Shown here: in pieces, positions 8,937 through 18,213 of the stretch
Position numbering within the stretch: position 1 is the first letter of the stretch
Layout: every line of letters starts with the position of its first letter
NCBI GenBank assembly: GCA_949317995.1
Contig: OX439040.1
Location: 22,377,830 to 22,441,829 of the forward strand
Direction of reading: 5' to 3'
DNA: 64,000 bases
Source: Acholoe squamosa
Taxonomy: Eukaryota; Annelida; Polychaeta; Phyllodocida; Polynoidae
Notes under the pieces: generated by a model
Told to the model about the DNA's origin: nothing
What the model saw: the letters and a program-made list of their open reading frames with translations, nothing else
The model's database searches: none
Made by a program: the position numbers and the translations under genes

Positions 8937-11900
8937 TGAATCGAAGAAATGGTTTCAGGAATATTGCAATAGAATATAATTTGGTCCCTAAAATATATAA
9001 TCATGACTTAGAATTTTTTTTAAGATATATATCAAACAGAGTTACATCTAAAATAAAAAAGTGGATGTTAAAGCATGGTGGAGTTAAGTTCCAATTAGGT
9101 CTTAATACATTTTTAGCCAAATATAAAATAGAAACTAACCAACATTTTGAAATAAAACCTTGGTTTCAAAGTCCAGTAGCTGTAATTCTAAATGTAAAAT
9201 CTATAGAAGAAAAAGTTTATGAAGCCATCAGAATCATTTCTGCTTTTTTTGATTCTTTTATTCAACTAGGATCTGGATGGTTTTTAAAAGAAATTATATG
9301 TTTGCGAATTTCTATTTATAGATATAATCCTTTGGGAGGTTATAAGCCTTCTGATATAGACAGTATTTTGTTTAAGAAAAGATCATTGCTTAATATTAAA
9401 GGAGCAGGAAATAAATGTTTTCTTTTTAGCATATTAGCTGCCTTGTTTAAAAGTAAAACAAATGCAAACAGAGCAAGCACTTATTTACCTTACTTGCAAA
9501 GTTTAAATATATCCTGTCTTTCTTTTCCTGTAAAACTTGGTCAAATAGCTAAATTTGAAGAAAAAAACCACATAACTGTAAATGTTTTTGGTATATTTAA
9601 AAATAAAAACGAAAATTATCATCCATATCCTATGTATATTTCTACTAATTTTAATGAAGAAAAACATTTAAATCATGTTAACCTTTTACTATATCGAGAA
9701 CATTATTGGCTTATAAGAGACATGAGTAAGTTTGTTAGACCCTTTTTTTATAAGAAAACAAGATATTATTGTCATAAATGTTTAACTTCTTTTTTAAAAA
9801 AAAATGATCTCCTTTTTCATACCCAAAAAACCTGTGACAATAATAGCTTCTTTGGTCAATCATATATAATGCCCATAAAAGGAAGCAAAGTTGAATACAA
9901 AGATTATTCTAAACAAATTAAAAACCCTTTTATCATATATGCAGACTTTGAAACATTTAATCAAAAATTAAAAGTGCCCGTTAAAAGGGGAAATATCACG
10001 ATAAAAACTAGACAAAAATTAAATGCTATAGGTGCAGTTTTAATTTCAAAGTATGAGAAATATTCACAGACACCATTTTTATATATAGGACGTTATGTTT
10101 TAAAAAAATTTGTGAATTACTTATATCAAAAAAGAGCAGAGATATCTCATATTTTAGATAAAAATAGGAAGCCGATTTTTTTAACAATGGAAGACATAAG
10201 CAGAATTCATAAACAAACAGAATGTTATTTGTGTCATGTTTCATTTAAAAATAAAAAAATTAAAAAAGTATTGGACCATGCCCATATAGGTCGAGAAGGC
10301 AAGGGACGAGATGTTAACTATGCTTGCAATAGATGTAATTTAAGCCATTCTTCTCTTAGAATGGACACATTGAAAATACCAATTGTTATGCATAATGCTA
10401 TGAATTTTGATTTACATTTTATAGTAAAAAAGCTCTATAAATATATTCAAAATGATGATATAAGAGTTCTTCCTAGATCTTCTGAAAAATTTTTAACTTT
10501 ACAATTTGAAAATTTTTACTTTTTAGATTCATTCCAATTTTTATCTGCCTCTTTGTCACACTTGGCAGATCTTTTAGCTGCTAATAATGTAGATAATTTC
10601 ATAGAAACCAAAAAAAACTTAACCAAAAAGGAATTATTACCTTATGTAATAAAAAAGGGAATTATGTGTTATGATTACATAGATTCATGGGAAAAATTAA
10701 AAGAAAAAAATCTACCTGTTAGATCCCATTTCTATAATAAGCTAACTAAAGAAAATATATCTAAAGAAGCTTACACTCATGCTAAAACAATGTTTAATTT
10801 GTTGAATTGTAAATCTTTAGGAAGCTATTTAAAAGAATACCTTAAAATTGATGTTTTACTATTATGCGATGTATTTGAATCTTTTAGAGAAAGAAGTTTA
10901 GAAAATTATGGTTTAGATCCTGCGAAATTCCTTACTGCTCCATCTCTTAGTTATCAGGCTATGTTAAAACACACAAAGATACAGCTTGATCTTTTAGATG
11001 ATATAGATAAACATAACTTTATTGAAAAAGGTATACGCGGAGGTATTACAAACGTTGTACAACGATATGTTAAAGTAAAAAACGATTCCCAACATTTGGT
11101 TTATTATGATTGTAATAATCTTTATGGCCATGCTATGTGTCAAGAACTTCCCACTCATGATTTTGTTTGGTTACCGTCTTCTAGTTATTCTAAGTTTAAT
11201 GTATTAGAAGTAGCTAACAACAGTGATGAAGGCTATATATTAGAAGTTACTTTATTGTATCCAAAGCATTTACATTTTTTGCATGATGATTTTCCACTGG
11301 CTCCAGAAAAAAAAGAAATATTTCATGATGAGTTATCTCCATATGCTAAAGATTTATTACATAAATTAAATATTAAATACAAAAAAAGTGGGAATAAGCT
11401 AATATGTGATTTAAGAGAGAAAAAAAATTATGTCGTTCACTATAAGAATTTAAAACTATACCTTAAATTAGGGATGAAAATAGTTAAAATACATAAAATT
11501 CTATCTTTTAAACAATCTGCTTGGATGAAAAAATATATTGACTTTAATAACACTAAACGGAGAGAATCAACTTCTTCTTTCGATAAAGCATTTTTTAAGT
11601 TAATGACTAATTCATGTTTTGGAAAATGCATGGAAAATGTTAAAAAAAGGAAAAATTTAACCCTTACTTCATGTAAAATTAAAGTAAAAAACTTATTCGA
11701 AAACCTACTTTTCATTCCTTGTATTTTTTAGACAAAGATTATGTAGGAATACAAAATGTTAAAGAAAAAGTATATTTGGACAAGCCGATATATCTTGGAT
11801 TTACTATATTAGAATTATCTAAAATGCACATGTTTTGGTTCCATTATAAGGTAATGTTACCTACTTTTTCTTTATCTGTTATTAACTTGTTATATTCAGA

Positions 11901-12435
11901 CACAGATTCATTCATATATTTTATAGAAGATGAACATTTTATTGAAAAGCTGAAAAGTATAAAAGAATATTTTGATTTTTCAAATCTTAAACTAGATCAC
12001 CCCTTGCACTGTACTGAGAATTGTAGAGTATTAGGAAAATTTAAGGATGAAAGTGAGGGGAAAAAAATAAAAGAATTCATTGGTTTACGTCCTAAGATGT
12101 ATTCTATTTTATTTGAATCAAATAAAGAAACAAAAAGAGTAAAAGGTGTTAAAAAAAGTAAAATAAGAGATATGAGACATGACCAGTTTAAAAAAGTATT
12201 GTTTAAAAAGAAATTTCATCGAGAATCATATCATGCTATGAGAAGTTACAATCATAAAGTACATGTAATAAAAGAAAATAAACTGGCTCTTTCACCTTTT
12301 GAAGATAAACGTTGGCTACAAAAAGATGGAATCAAATCTTTTGCTTATGGGAATCATATGATCAATGTGCGTAAAAGACATAAATATTTTGATTCATCTG
12401 TAAATTTAAAAAAAAAAAAATTTAAATTAAACTAA
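8936..12435 (+). pseudogene. polB: protein-primed family B DNA polymerase, split by a frameshift
   Basis: The replicative polymerase of Polintons, in two frames: 8936-11731 and 11719-12435. In the first part: Exo I (YADFETF, D337/E339), Exo II (HNAMNFD, D492), Exo III (Y635-x3-D639), motif A (DCNNLYG, D725) and motif B (NSCFGK, N892). In the second: motif C (YSDTDSF, codons at 11899 and 11905). The N-terminus holds a cysteine-protease-like block (GNKCFLFSILAALF with C161, later H256). A C2H2-like finger (C279, C282, H295, C300) and an HNH-like insertion (C430, C433, LDHAH, CNRCN) follow. All catalytic residues are present. The frames join by a -1 shift at six A's (11686-11691), between motifs B and C. 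As it stands the first frame lacks motif C. Confidence 0.88.
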
Positions 12436-12646
12436 AAAGGCATAACATTGTGTATGGAACAGTGAAAATATACTTGAGATTACTTGTGTTATACTGTTTT
12501 AAAACAAATGAAATTCACCTTTTGGATCTAAACAGCAGGGTATTTTATATCAACATAAAGAAATCATTTCTAAGCACTTAAAAGTTAATATTTTAAAAAT
12601 CTATTTTCAAAGAAATCACAAATTAATTTAAAAGAAATTACTTCTG

Positions 12647-12958
12647 ATGGCTTCTAAATTTCACACCATTCCTTTTGGAAAAAAAAAGAGAATAGATATA
12701 ACTAGATTTAGAGGAAAAGAATATATTCATTTGCATGATATGACTAAAGATAAAAATATGAGCTTGCAAAAATCTGAATATGATGAACTTATAAAATTAA
12801 AGGTTAAAATAGAAAAAAGAATAAAAAAGATTAAAAGTCCTAAAGAAACAGAAACAAAAAATGAAGGTAAAAAGAAAAGTAAATCATCAGTTAAAAGAGA
12901 CAGTGATGAAAGTGACAGCGATAATTCCTATGTAGACAGTAATTCTGACAGTGATTAA
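12647..12958 (+). CDS. PC4-like single-stranded DNA-binding protein
   Basis: 103 residues. Residues 8-53 (PFGKKKRIDITRFRG, then YIHLHDM, MSLQKSEYDEL) follow the pattern of the transcriptional coactivator p15/PC4 domain: basic start, beta strands with a R-x-F/Y-x-G turn, and a final helix. The rest is a lysine stretch and a serine-acidic tail (DSDESDSDNS) reminiscent of the SEAC region of PC4, here at the opposite end. PC4 folds bind single-stranded DNA, which fits a replicating viral element. It follows the polymerase after 210 bp of noncoding DNA. Confidence 0.6.
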   Translation: MASKFHTIPFGKKKRIDITRFRGKEYIHLHDMTKDKNMSLQKSEYDELIKLKVKIEKRIKKIKSPKETETKNEGKKKSKSSVKRDSDESDSDNSYVDSNSDSD

Positions 12959-12982
12959 AAATAATTTTAAGAAAAAGTCTGT

Positions 12983-12994
12983 GGGATAGACATC
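12983..12994 (+). promoter_or_regulatory. GGGATAGACAYC motif upstream of the zinc protein gene
   Basis: GGGATAGACATC lies 86 bp before the ATG at 13069. A near-identical 12-mer (one difference) lies 45 bp before the major capsid gene at 18169-18180. Both are in noncoding gaps and in the same orientation, as expected for a shared viral promoter element. Two copies only, so weak. Confidence 0.35.
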
Positions 12995-13068
12995 TTTAAG
13001 TGAACATAATTAGCTAAAAAACAATCAACTTTTAATGTTTGTTTTCCAAATATTTTTATATATTTAAA

Positions 13069-13578
13069 ATGGGCGAATTATGTATATATTGTGGTATTTG
13101 TCATGACTTAAAAACTGGAAAAAAATATTGTATTCCTTGTTATGAAAATATGTACAAAGAATGTATCCGCTGTCATAGACCCTTACATTCCGCTCATTTT
13201 TTTAGTCGACACCCATCTAGATGTAATTCATGTCATGAAAAATATGAATTGGAGAAATTAAAATCAAAGAGCAAAGATTCTTTTAAAAAAAAAGATGAAA
13301 AAGAAAAAAAAATAATTACTAAAAATCTGAAAAAAAGAAGTAATGTCCTTTCTAACAAAATTATCGATTTAACTGAAAAAAAAAGTAAAAAAATTACATT
13401 AAGCAACAGTCAAAATGAAAAAGAAACAGGTAAAAACACATCTGCTTGTAAAGATAACAATACAGTTTTAAATTTAACAAAAAAGACAAATGAGCCACTA
13501 CAGCTTACTCTTAAAATAAGTTGCAAAAAGGGAAATATTTATCAAAAAAAATCTAAAACTGTTGATGTCATTCTTTAA
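13069..13578 (+). CDS. multi-CxxC zinc-binding protein with basic tail
   Basis: 169 residues from the ATG at 13069; the frame is open 30 bp further up without an ATG. The first 60 residues hold a run of cysteine pairs (CIYCGICHD, YCIPCYE, KECIRCHRP, SRCNSCHEKYE) with intervening histidines, consistent with two or more zinc sites. The remaining part is lysine rich and low complexity. Proteins with this cysteine pattern are recurrent in Polintons, and a nucleic-acid-binding or transcription role is likely. The GGGATAGACATC motif lies upstream. Confidence 0.6.
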   Translation: MGELCIYCGICHDLKTGKKYCIPCYENMYKECIRCHRPLHSAHFFSRHPSRCNSCHEKYELEKLKSKSKDSFKKKDEKEKKIITKNLKKRSNVLSNKIIDLTEKKSKKITLSNSQNEKETGKNTSACKDNNTVLNLTKKTNEPLQLTLKISCKKGNIYQKKSKTVDVIL

Positions 13579-14211
13579 AATATTTCTTGTTTGCTTTTAA
13601 ATGTTTTTTCATGTGCCTGTATTGAAAATATTATTTTGTATTATTATAACAAGTTGTGTATATAGTAAAAGAGAATTCATATTTAGTAAGTATTAGCTGC
13701 TTATATATTAGTTTAAACCTAAAAAGTTTATTTTTTGTGTTTCTTTTTTTCAGTGAAATGATATTTTGTAATTTTAAATGATGTTTATTGATGTCATATA
13801 TCTACATTGAAATGCTTAGTGAACAAATCAAATAATACGCTATCATGATACTTTGTTGTTGTTGTTAGGAATCTGGTATTTGTCCTTAAGGATATTAACT
13901 TATTATTGGGTGTGTAAATACTAAGATCCTAACATTGTTTTTTTATGTAATTTTACTTTTAATTCATCAGGATACGTGCATTTGTTCCAAACATAGTTTA
14001 TAAATGTTTTCATTTCATGTACTAAATGTGACAAATCATATTTACCATCGAACACTAGTTAAAAGTAAAACATAACTTAAGAATTGTAATGAGATGGTTA
14101 GTAAACAAGAGGGTTAAATGCATGCTTTAATGTTTTAAGGACTGCACCTGTTTCAAACATAACATGTTTACATCTTTATATGTTTATTCTTAAGAAGTGT
14201 TTAATTTTAAT
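13579..14211. other. noncoding gap between zinc protein and integrase
   Basis: 633 bp of AT-rich DNA without a convincing frame on either strand. It contains a short GTT repeat near 13855. It splits the left gene set (accessory genes and polymerase) from the right set (integrase to Death-domain gene) and is the natural place for a promoter of the structural genes. Confidence 0.4.
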
Positions 14212-15195
14212 ATGGCAAAAAAAGAAGAAATAAAAAGAAACCAAGAAATAAAAAGGTTGTTTGAAAGTATTTACTTTAACCCAAGTCATCCTTCATCTTT
14301 TAGTTCTGTGAAAAAGTTATATAAATCTGCTAAAAAAAAAGACAAAAAAATAACTTTAAAAGACGCTGAAATATTTTTACAAAATACTAGAACTTATACT
14401 TCACACAAACCTATACAATATAACTTTTTAAGACGAAAAACTATTGTAAAAGGATTAAATGATCAATGGCAGTTAGATTTAATAAGTACTTTCCAAATTA
14501 GACGATATAATAACAACATTTCATATTTATTAGCTGCTATAGATTGCTTTTCCAGATATGCTTACATAGAACCTCTTAAAGACAAAAAAGCAGAAACAAC
14601 ATTAATAGGCTTTAAAGCTATATTATTTAGGGCAAAACACAAGCCTAGGCTTATTCAAGTAGATGAAGGTAGTGAATTTAAGGGTGTTTTTAAGAAATAT
14701 CTCATTAACCAAAATATTCACTCTTTTAGCACATCACAAGACACAAAGGCTGCAATAGTTGAACGTTTTATAAGAACTATACAAAATAAAATACATCGAT
14801 TTTTAACCTTTAAAAAAAGCTTGAGATATATCGATGATTTGCAAGACATTGTACTTAGCTACAATAAAAGTCCACATCGTACTCTAGGAATTAGCCCCTC
14901 TGAAGTTGATGAAAAAAACCAAAAGATAATTTGGGACAAACAATACAAACCATATTTACATTCTAGAAGAATACAACTTCCTTTCTCAGTAGGAGATAAA
15001 GTAAAAATCACAACTAAAAGAAAAACATTTACTAAAGGATATAAGCCAAATTGGCAAAAAGAAATATTTCAAGTAGCTTTTGTACTTAGAACATGGCCAC
15101 CTACTTATATATTATTAGATGAAAACAATGAAATACTTACTGGTAGTTTTTATGCACAAGAATTAAATAAGATACAAGATGGTAGAAAAAACTAA
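14212..15195 (+). CDS. int: retrovirus-like DDE integrase (Polinton INT)
   Basis: 327 residues from the ATG at 14212; an in-frame GTG at 14197 is less likely. The catalytic core shows WQLDL (D89), VDEGSEF (D151) and VERFIRT (E184), with 32 residues between the second Asp and the Glu, all acidic residues intact. The core is followed by the typical PHRTLGISPSEV segment and an SH3-like C-terminal domain (SVGDKVKI). Only a short basic region precedes the core. This enzyme joins element ends to host DNA and defines Polinton/Maverick and adintovirus-type elements. Its last 17 bases overlap the start of the ATPase gene, so the two are translationally close. Confidence 0.92.
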   Translation: MAKKEEIKRNQEIKRLFESIYFNPSHPSSFSSVKKLYKSAKKKDKKITLKDAEIFLQNTRTYTSHKPIQYNFLRRKTIVKGLNDQWQLDLISTFQIRRYNNNISYLLAAIDCFSRYAYIEPLKDKKAETTLIGFKAILFRAKHKPRLIQVDEGSEFKGVFKKYLINQNIHSFSTSQDTKAAIVERFIRTIQNKIHRFLTFKKSLRYIDDLQDIVLSYNKSPHRTLGISPSEVDEKNQKIIWDKQYKPYLHSRRIQLPFSVGDKVKITTKRKTFTKGYKPNWQKEIFQVAFVLRTWPPTYILLDENNEILTGSFYAQELNKIQDGRKN

Positions 15196-15854
15196 AACTA
15201 AAGACATAGAATTAATTGATGCGAGATTAAAAACTCCATTTTCTATGATAATAGCAGGCCCTAGTAATTCAGGAAAAAACCAGTTTTCTTCTTAATCTTT
15301 TAAAAAATATGGATCGCATTATAGACAATGAATTTAAAAAAATAAACTGGTTTTATGGACAAAGTCCCCCTTCTGATGTAATTGATTTAAACTTAAAAAA
15401 CATTAATTTTATTCAAGGGTTGCCTCATACTTTTGATGATTATATATCACCTAATAATCACGAGCTTATAGTGTTAGATGATTTAATGATGGAATGTTCT
15501 AAGGATCCATTAGTTACAGATTTATTTACTAAGCGTTCTCATCATGATGGTTTAAGTGTGGTATTTATTACGCAGAATTTTTTTTGTGAAGGAAAAGAAA
15601 GAAAAACATTGGCAAAAAATGCAACTTACTTAGTAATATTTAATTCTCCTTTGGATCAAACAATATCCCATTCTTTAGGAAGAAAACTTATGCCTGATCG
15701 AGTAAAAACTTTTCATGATATATTTTCAGCTGCAACAAATTCTCCTCATGGATATTTATTTATAGATGGTCATCAAAAAAGAAACAAAGATCTCATGTTT
15801 AGAACAGATATTTTTTCTGATTCACAGCGAATATTTATACCAAATAAAAAGTAA
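15179..15854 (+). pseudogene. A32-like (FtsK/HerA) genome-packaging ATPase, frameshifted at Walker A
   Basis: The frame from the ATG at 15179, overlapping the integrase, carries the Walker A motif GPSNSGK and then stops at 15293-15295. A second frame, 15309-15854, holds the rest: Walker B (ELIVLDDLMME), the FITQN sensor-like motif and the conserved tail ending in FRTDIFSDSQ. The break falls in a run of six A's at 15274-15279 inside the Walker A codons and needs a +1 shift, equal to one extra A. Without correction there is no single ATPase with both motifs. The family pumps viral DNA into preformed capsids and is a hallmark of Polinton and related viruses. Apart from the indel the sequence is well conserved. 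Confidence 0.85.
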
Positions 15855-15947
15855 AAACTTACATGAGATTTTAAGTGAAGTTTAGAAGCTTGCACTATAA
15901 AAAAAAAATCAGATTTTTTATCTTTGATAAATAAAATACTTTAAAAA

Positions 15948-16340
15948 ATGGCTAAAACACAAGTAAAGAAAAGGAAAGTTGGAGTTAAAAAAAAGAAATG
16001 TTGCAACATAATAAAACATCAGCATTTTCTTTCATTGCTAGCCTCAGCCAAAAATGCCAAAAAAAGAAATATATTAATTGATTTTGCATCAAAAAAAGAC
16101 TTAGATGCAATATACCAATGCATATTTAATGTGTTAGCTGGTAATGTGCCTATAGATAAAAAAACACATTCAAAGCTAAAACGTCATAAAAATACTTTGA
16201 GGTTGCTAGTTAGCAAAAAAGGAGTTAGTGAAGCAAGAAGGAAATCAACTTTAAAACAAAAAGGAGGATTTTTACAATTTTTACTCCCATTGTTGTCTGG
16301 TATTATACCCGCAATAGCCGGTGCTATAACAGGAAGGTGA
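15948..16340 (+). CDS. small basic Polinton virion-type protein with hydrophobic C-terminus
   Basis: 130 residues. A lysine-rich N-terminus is followed by a domain (LDAIYQCIFNVLAGNVPI, then KLKRHKNTLRLLVSKKGVS) whose pattern I recognise as a common Polinton small protein. The C-terminus is GGFLQFLLPLLSGIIPAIAG, glycine-rich and membrane-active in appearance. Position between ATPase and capsid genes supports a minor virion component, perhaps analogous to adenovirus core or membrane-lytic precursors. The frame is intact. Confidence 0.65.
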   Translation: MAKTQVKKRKVGVKKKKCCNIIKHQHFLSLLASAKNAKKRNILIDFASKKDLDAIYQCIFNVLAGNVPIDKKTHSKLKRHKNTLRLLVSKKGVSEARRKSTLKQKGGFLQFLLPLLSGIIPAIAGAITGR

Positions 16341-16356
16341 AAAAATAAAATAAAAT

Positions 16357-17125
16357 ATGAGTCACAGTTTTAAAGAAAGTGTAATTATACCCTTATCTTT
16401 ATATAAAAAATATGAAAAAATGTTAAATATGAATAAAAATGAAGATAATATATCAAATACTTTAAAAACCAAAAATATACAAAGCGAAATAAATGAAAAT
16501 TCAAAACAGGAAAATCCTGTTTTATAAAGACAGGAAGAATTAATAAATCAGCGAGTGTTTAAAATTAATCCCTACTCTATATATTCTACTGAAAACACTG
16601 ATCAACTTCCTGTAGAAGTAAACAACCTAGAATCTAAACCTAAGGAAACATCACAAATAGGTATAACCATAAACTACATTCTTGACAAAGTACCCTTGGC
16701 ACAAAGACCAAACATTAAAATGATCTTAGAAAAAATGTTAGAAAATAAGTACCAATGGGACACAGCTGGAGAAATAAGTTATGATTCAAAGAAAATAGCG
16801 AATTCAAATATCATTGATATAATGAAATATTTTTCAAAATCTGGTTTTAAAAATGAGCCTACAGGTACGCAAACATTATATTCACATCTCATTACTATCT
16901 TACCCCCTTCTTGGATAAAAAATAAACCAAGTATGGCGCAAAAAAAAAGATCGAGCTCTTATATTCCTGGACCATATCCAAGTGAAGACATAATGACAGA
17001 TATAATATATCATACTAAAAAACTGAAAAAAAAAGAAGATGAATTAAAACAAGGAACTCATGACCTGAAAGAGGGGGCAACTAACATATTAGATATAACT
17101 CCTCCTACTTTCACAAATGTGTCTA

Positions 17126-17160
<35 letters not shown>

Positions 17161-17553
17161 AATGATGAATATCCTTCAGATGATGAATATGAATCTAAGA
17201 ATTTATTTTCTCCCAAAGATTTACCACCTTTTTCCAAAAGTAAAATGCATACCTCAACTCCAAAAAGCATATCACTTGGAAAAATTTTAGAAACCAAAAC
17301 TCCTGTTTTTTCACCTTTAACCAAAACATCGCCTATACCTACTGTAAGTAAATCCCCTGTTTTACAGCAAAAAACATTATTGAAAAAAGACATTTTTACT
17401 AGAGAAGAAGATGAGGACACAGAAGCATCTGTACAACTACATCCTAGACAAAAAATATATGAGCAAGAGTCTTTACTTTTAAGCAAACGAAAGCCTAAAC
17501 CAAATAAATTGTTTTTAGGAAAAGAGTGGGTAACAAACTGGAGAAAAAAATAA
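16357..17553 (+). pseudogene. Polinton-type structural or accessory protein interrupted by an in-frame stop
   Basis: An ATG at 16357 opens a frame of 56 codons ending in TAA at 16525-16527. Reading continues in the same frame to 17553 without another stop (332 codons counted from the GTG at 16555; no early ATG). The start (SFKESVIIPLSLYKKYEKM) resembles the N-terminus of a conserved Polinton protein. The later part has a folded segment (residues about 30-120), a run of 11 aspartates encoded by GAT repeats at 17130-17160, and a basic end (KPNKLFLGKEWVTNWRKK). The simplest reading is one gene of about 398 codons with a nonsense mutation. Role unknown. Confidence 0.6.
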
Positions 17554-17670
17554 GAGAAAATAAAGTTGAGATAAGATGAGATATACTTTATTTTAATAAA
17601 TCTTTTCTTTTAATTTATATATATATATATATATTATACGATTTTCCTTCATTTAAATTTTATTTAAAAA

Positions 17671-18147
17671 ATGGTTATGCACCAACATTACAGTTCAAAC
17701 CAAAGGAAAAACGATAGAGCATTATATCACAACTTATTTGAAAAAAAAAATGCCTATCCTCTTCAATACATTCAACATGGTCAAGGGCTCCCAGTTTTCA
17801 TGGGGACTAAATATCAAAAAGGATATGGTTTAGGTAATATTTTTGCTGGCTTATTTAAAAAAGTTGTTCCACTTATAGCACCAGTGCTTAAGTCAGCTGC
17901 TAAAGGAGTAGGCAAAAGAATGTTAAAAGGAGGGATAAATGTTGCAGAAAATGTTTTATCTGGAGGGAACATAAAAGAGGCATTAAAAGATGAGGCTCAA
18001 TCCAGCTTAAATGATTTAAGTTCAAGCGCTTTAAATTATGTAGGAAACAGAATAAATAAACCTAAAACCAAAAAAAAAATTAACTCTAGCACCAAAAGAT
18101 CCAAAATTAAAAAAAAAAAAACATACTCAAGAGATATTTTTGATTAG
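17671..18147 (+). CDS. glycine/lysine-rich minor virion protein (pVI/pX-like)
   Basis: 158 residues. The middle part (GYGLGNIFAGLFKKVVPL, then a second amphipathic helix and GGNIKEALKDEA) has the glycine-led amphipathic helix typical of adenovirus pVI-like and Polinton small virion proteins, which disrupt membranes after protease cleavage. The C-terminus is a basic stretch ending SRDIFD. The gene lies directly before the major capsid gene and two genes before the protease. Short glycine-rich sequences such as GQGLP may be protease sites, but that is inference. Confidence 0.6.
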   Translation: MVMHQHYSSNQRKNDRALYHNLFEKKNAYPLQYIQHGQGLPVFMGTKYQKGYGLGNIFAGLFKKVVPLIAPVLKSAAKGVGKRMLKGGINVAENVLSGGNIKEALKDEAQSSLNDLSSSALNYVGNRINKPKTKKKINSSTKRSKIKKKKTYSRDIFD

Positions 18148-18168
18148 CCAAACTTAAAATATACTGCT

Positions 18169-18180
18169 GGGATAGACACC
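18169..18180 (+). promoter_or_regulatory. GGGATAGACAYC motif upstream of the capsid gene
   Basis: GGGATAGACACC lies 45 bp before the capsid ATG. It matches the site at 12983-12994 in 11 of 12 positions. A late-promoter role is inferred from position only. Confidence 0.35.
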
Positions 18181-18213
18181 TATAGAAAGTTAAAAAAGTA
18201 AAAACAATTTAAA

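Noticed and set aside
13855..13866. Short GTT repeat as a regulatory element
   Set aside because: Only four units in an AT-rich gap; nothing supports a function.
15272..15295. Programmed -1 frameshift for the ATPase at its A6-C site
   Set aside because: The heptamer is in phase, but the required shift is +1, so a -1 slip would enter the wrong frame.
17058..17486. 142-codon minus-strand frame with a serine run
   Set aside because: The serine run is the complement of the GAT repeat coding for aspartate in the plus-strand gene.
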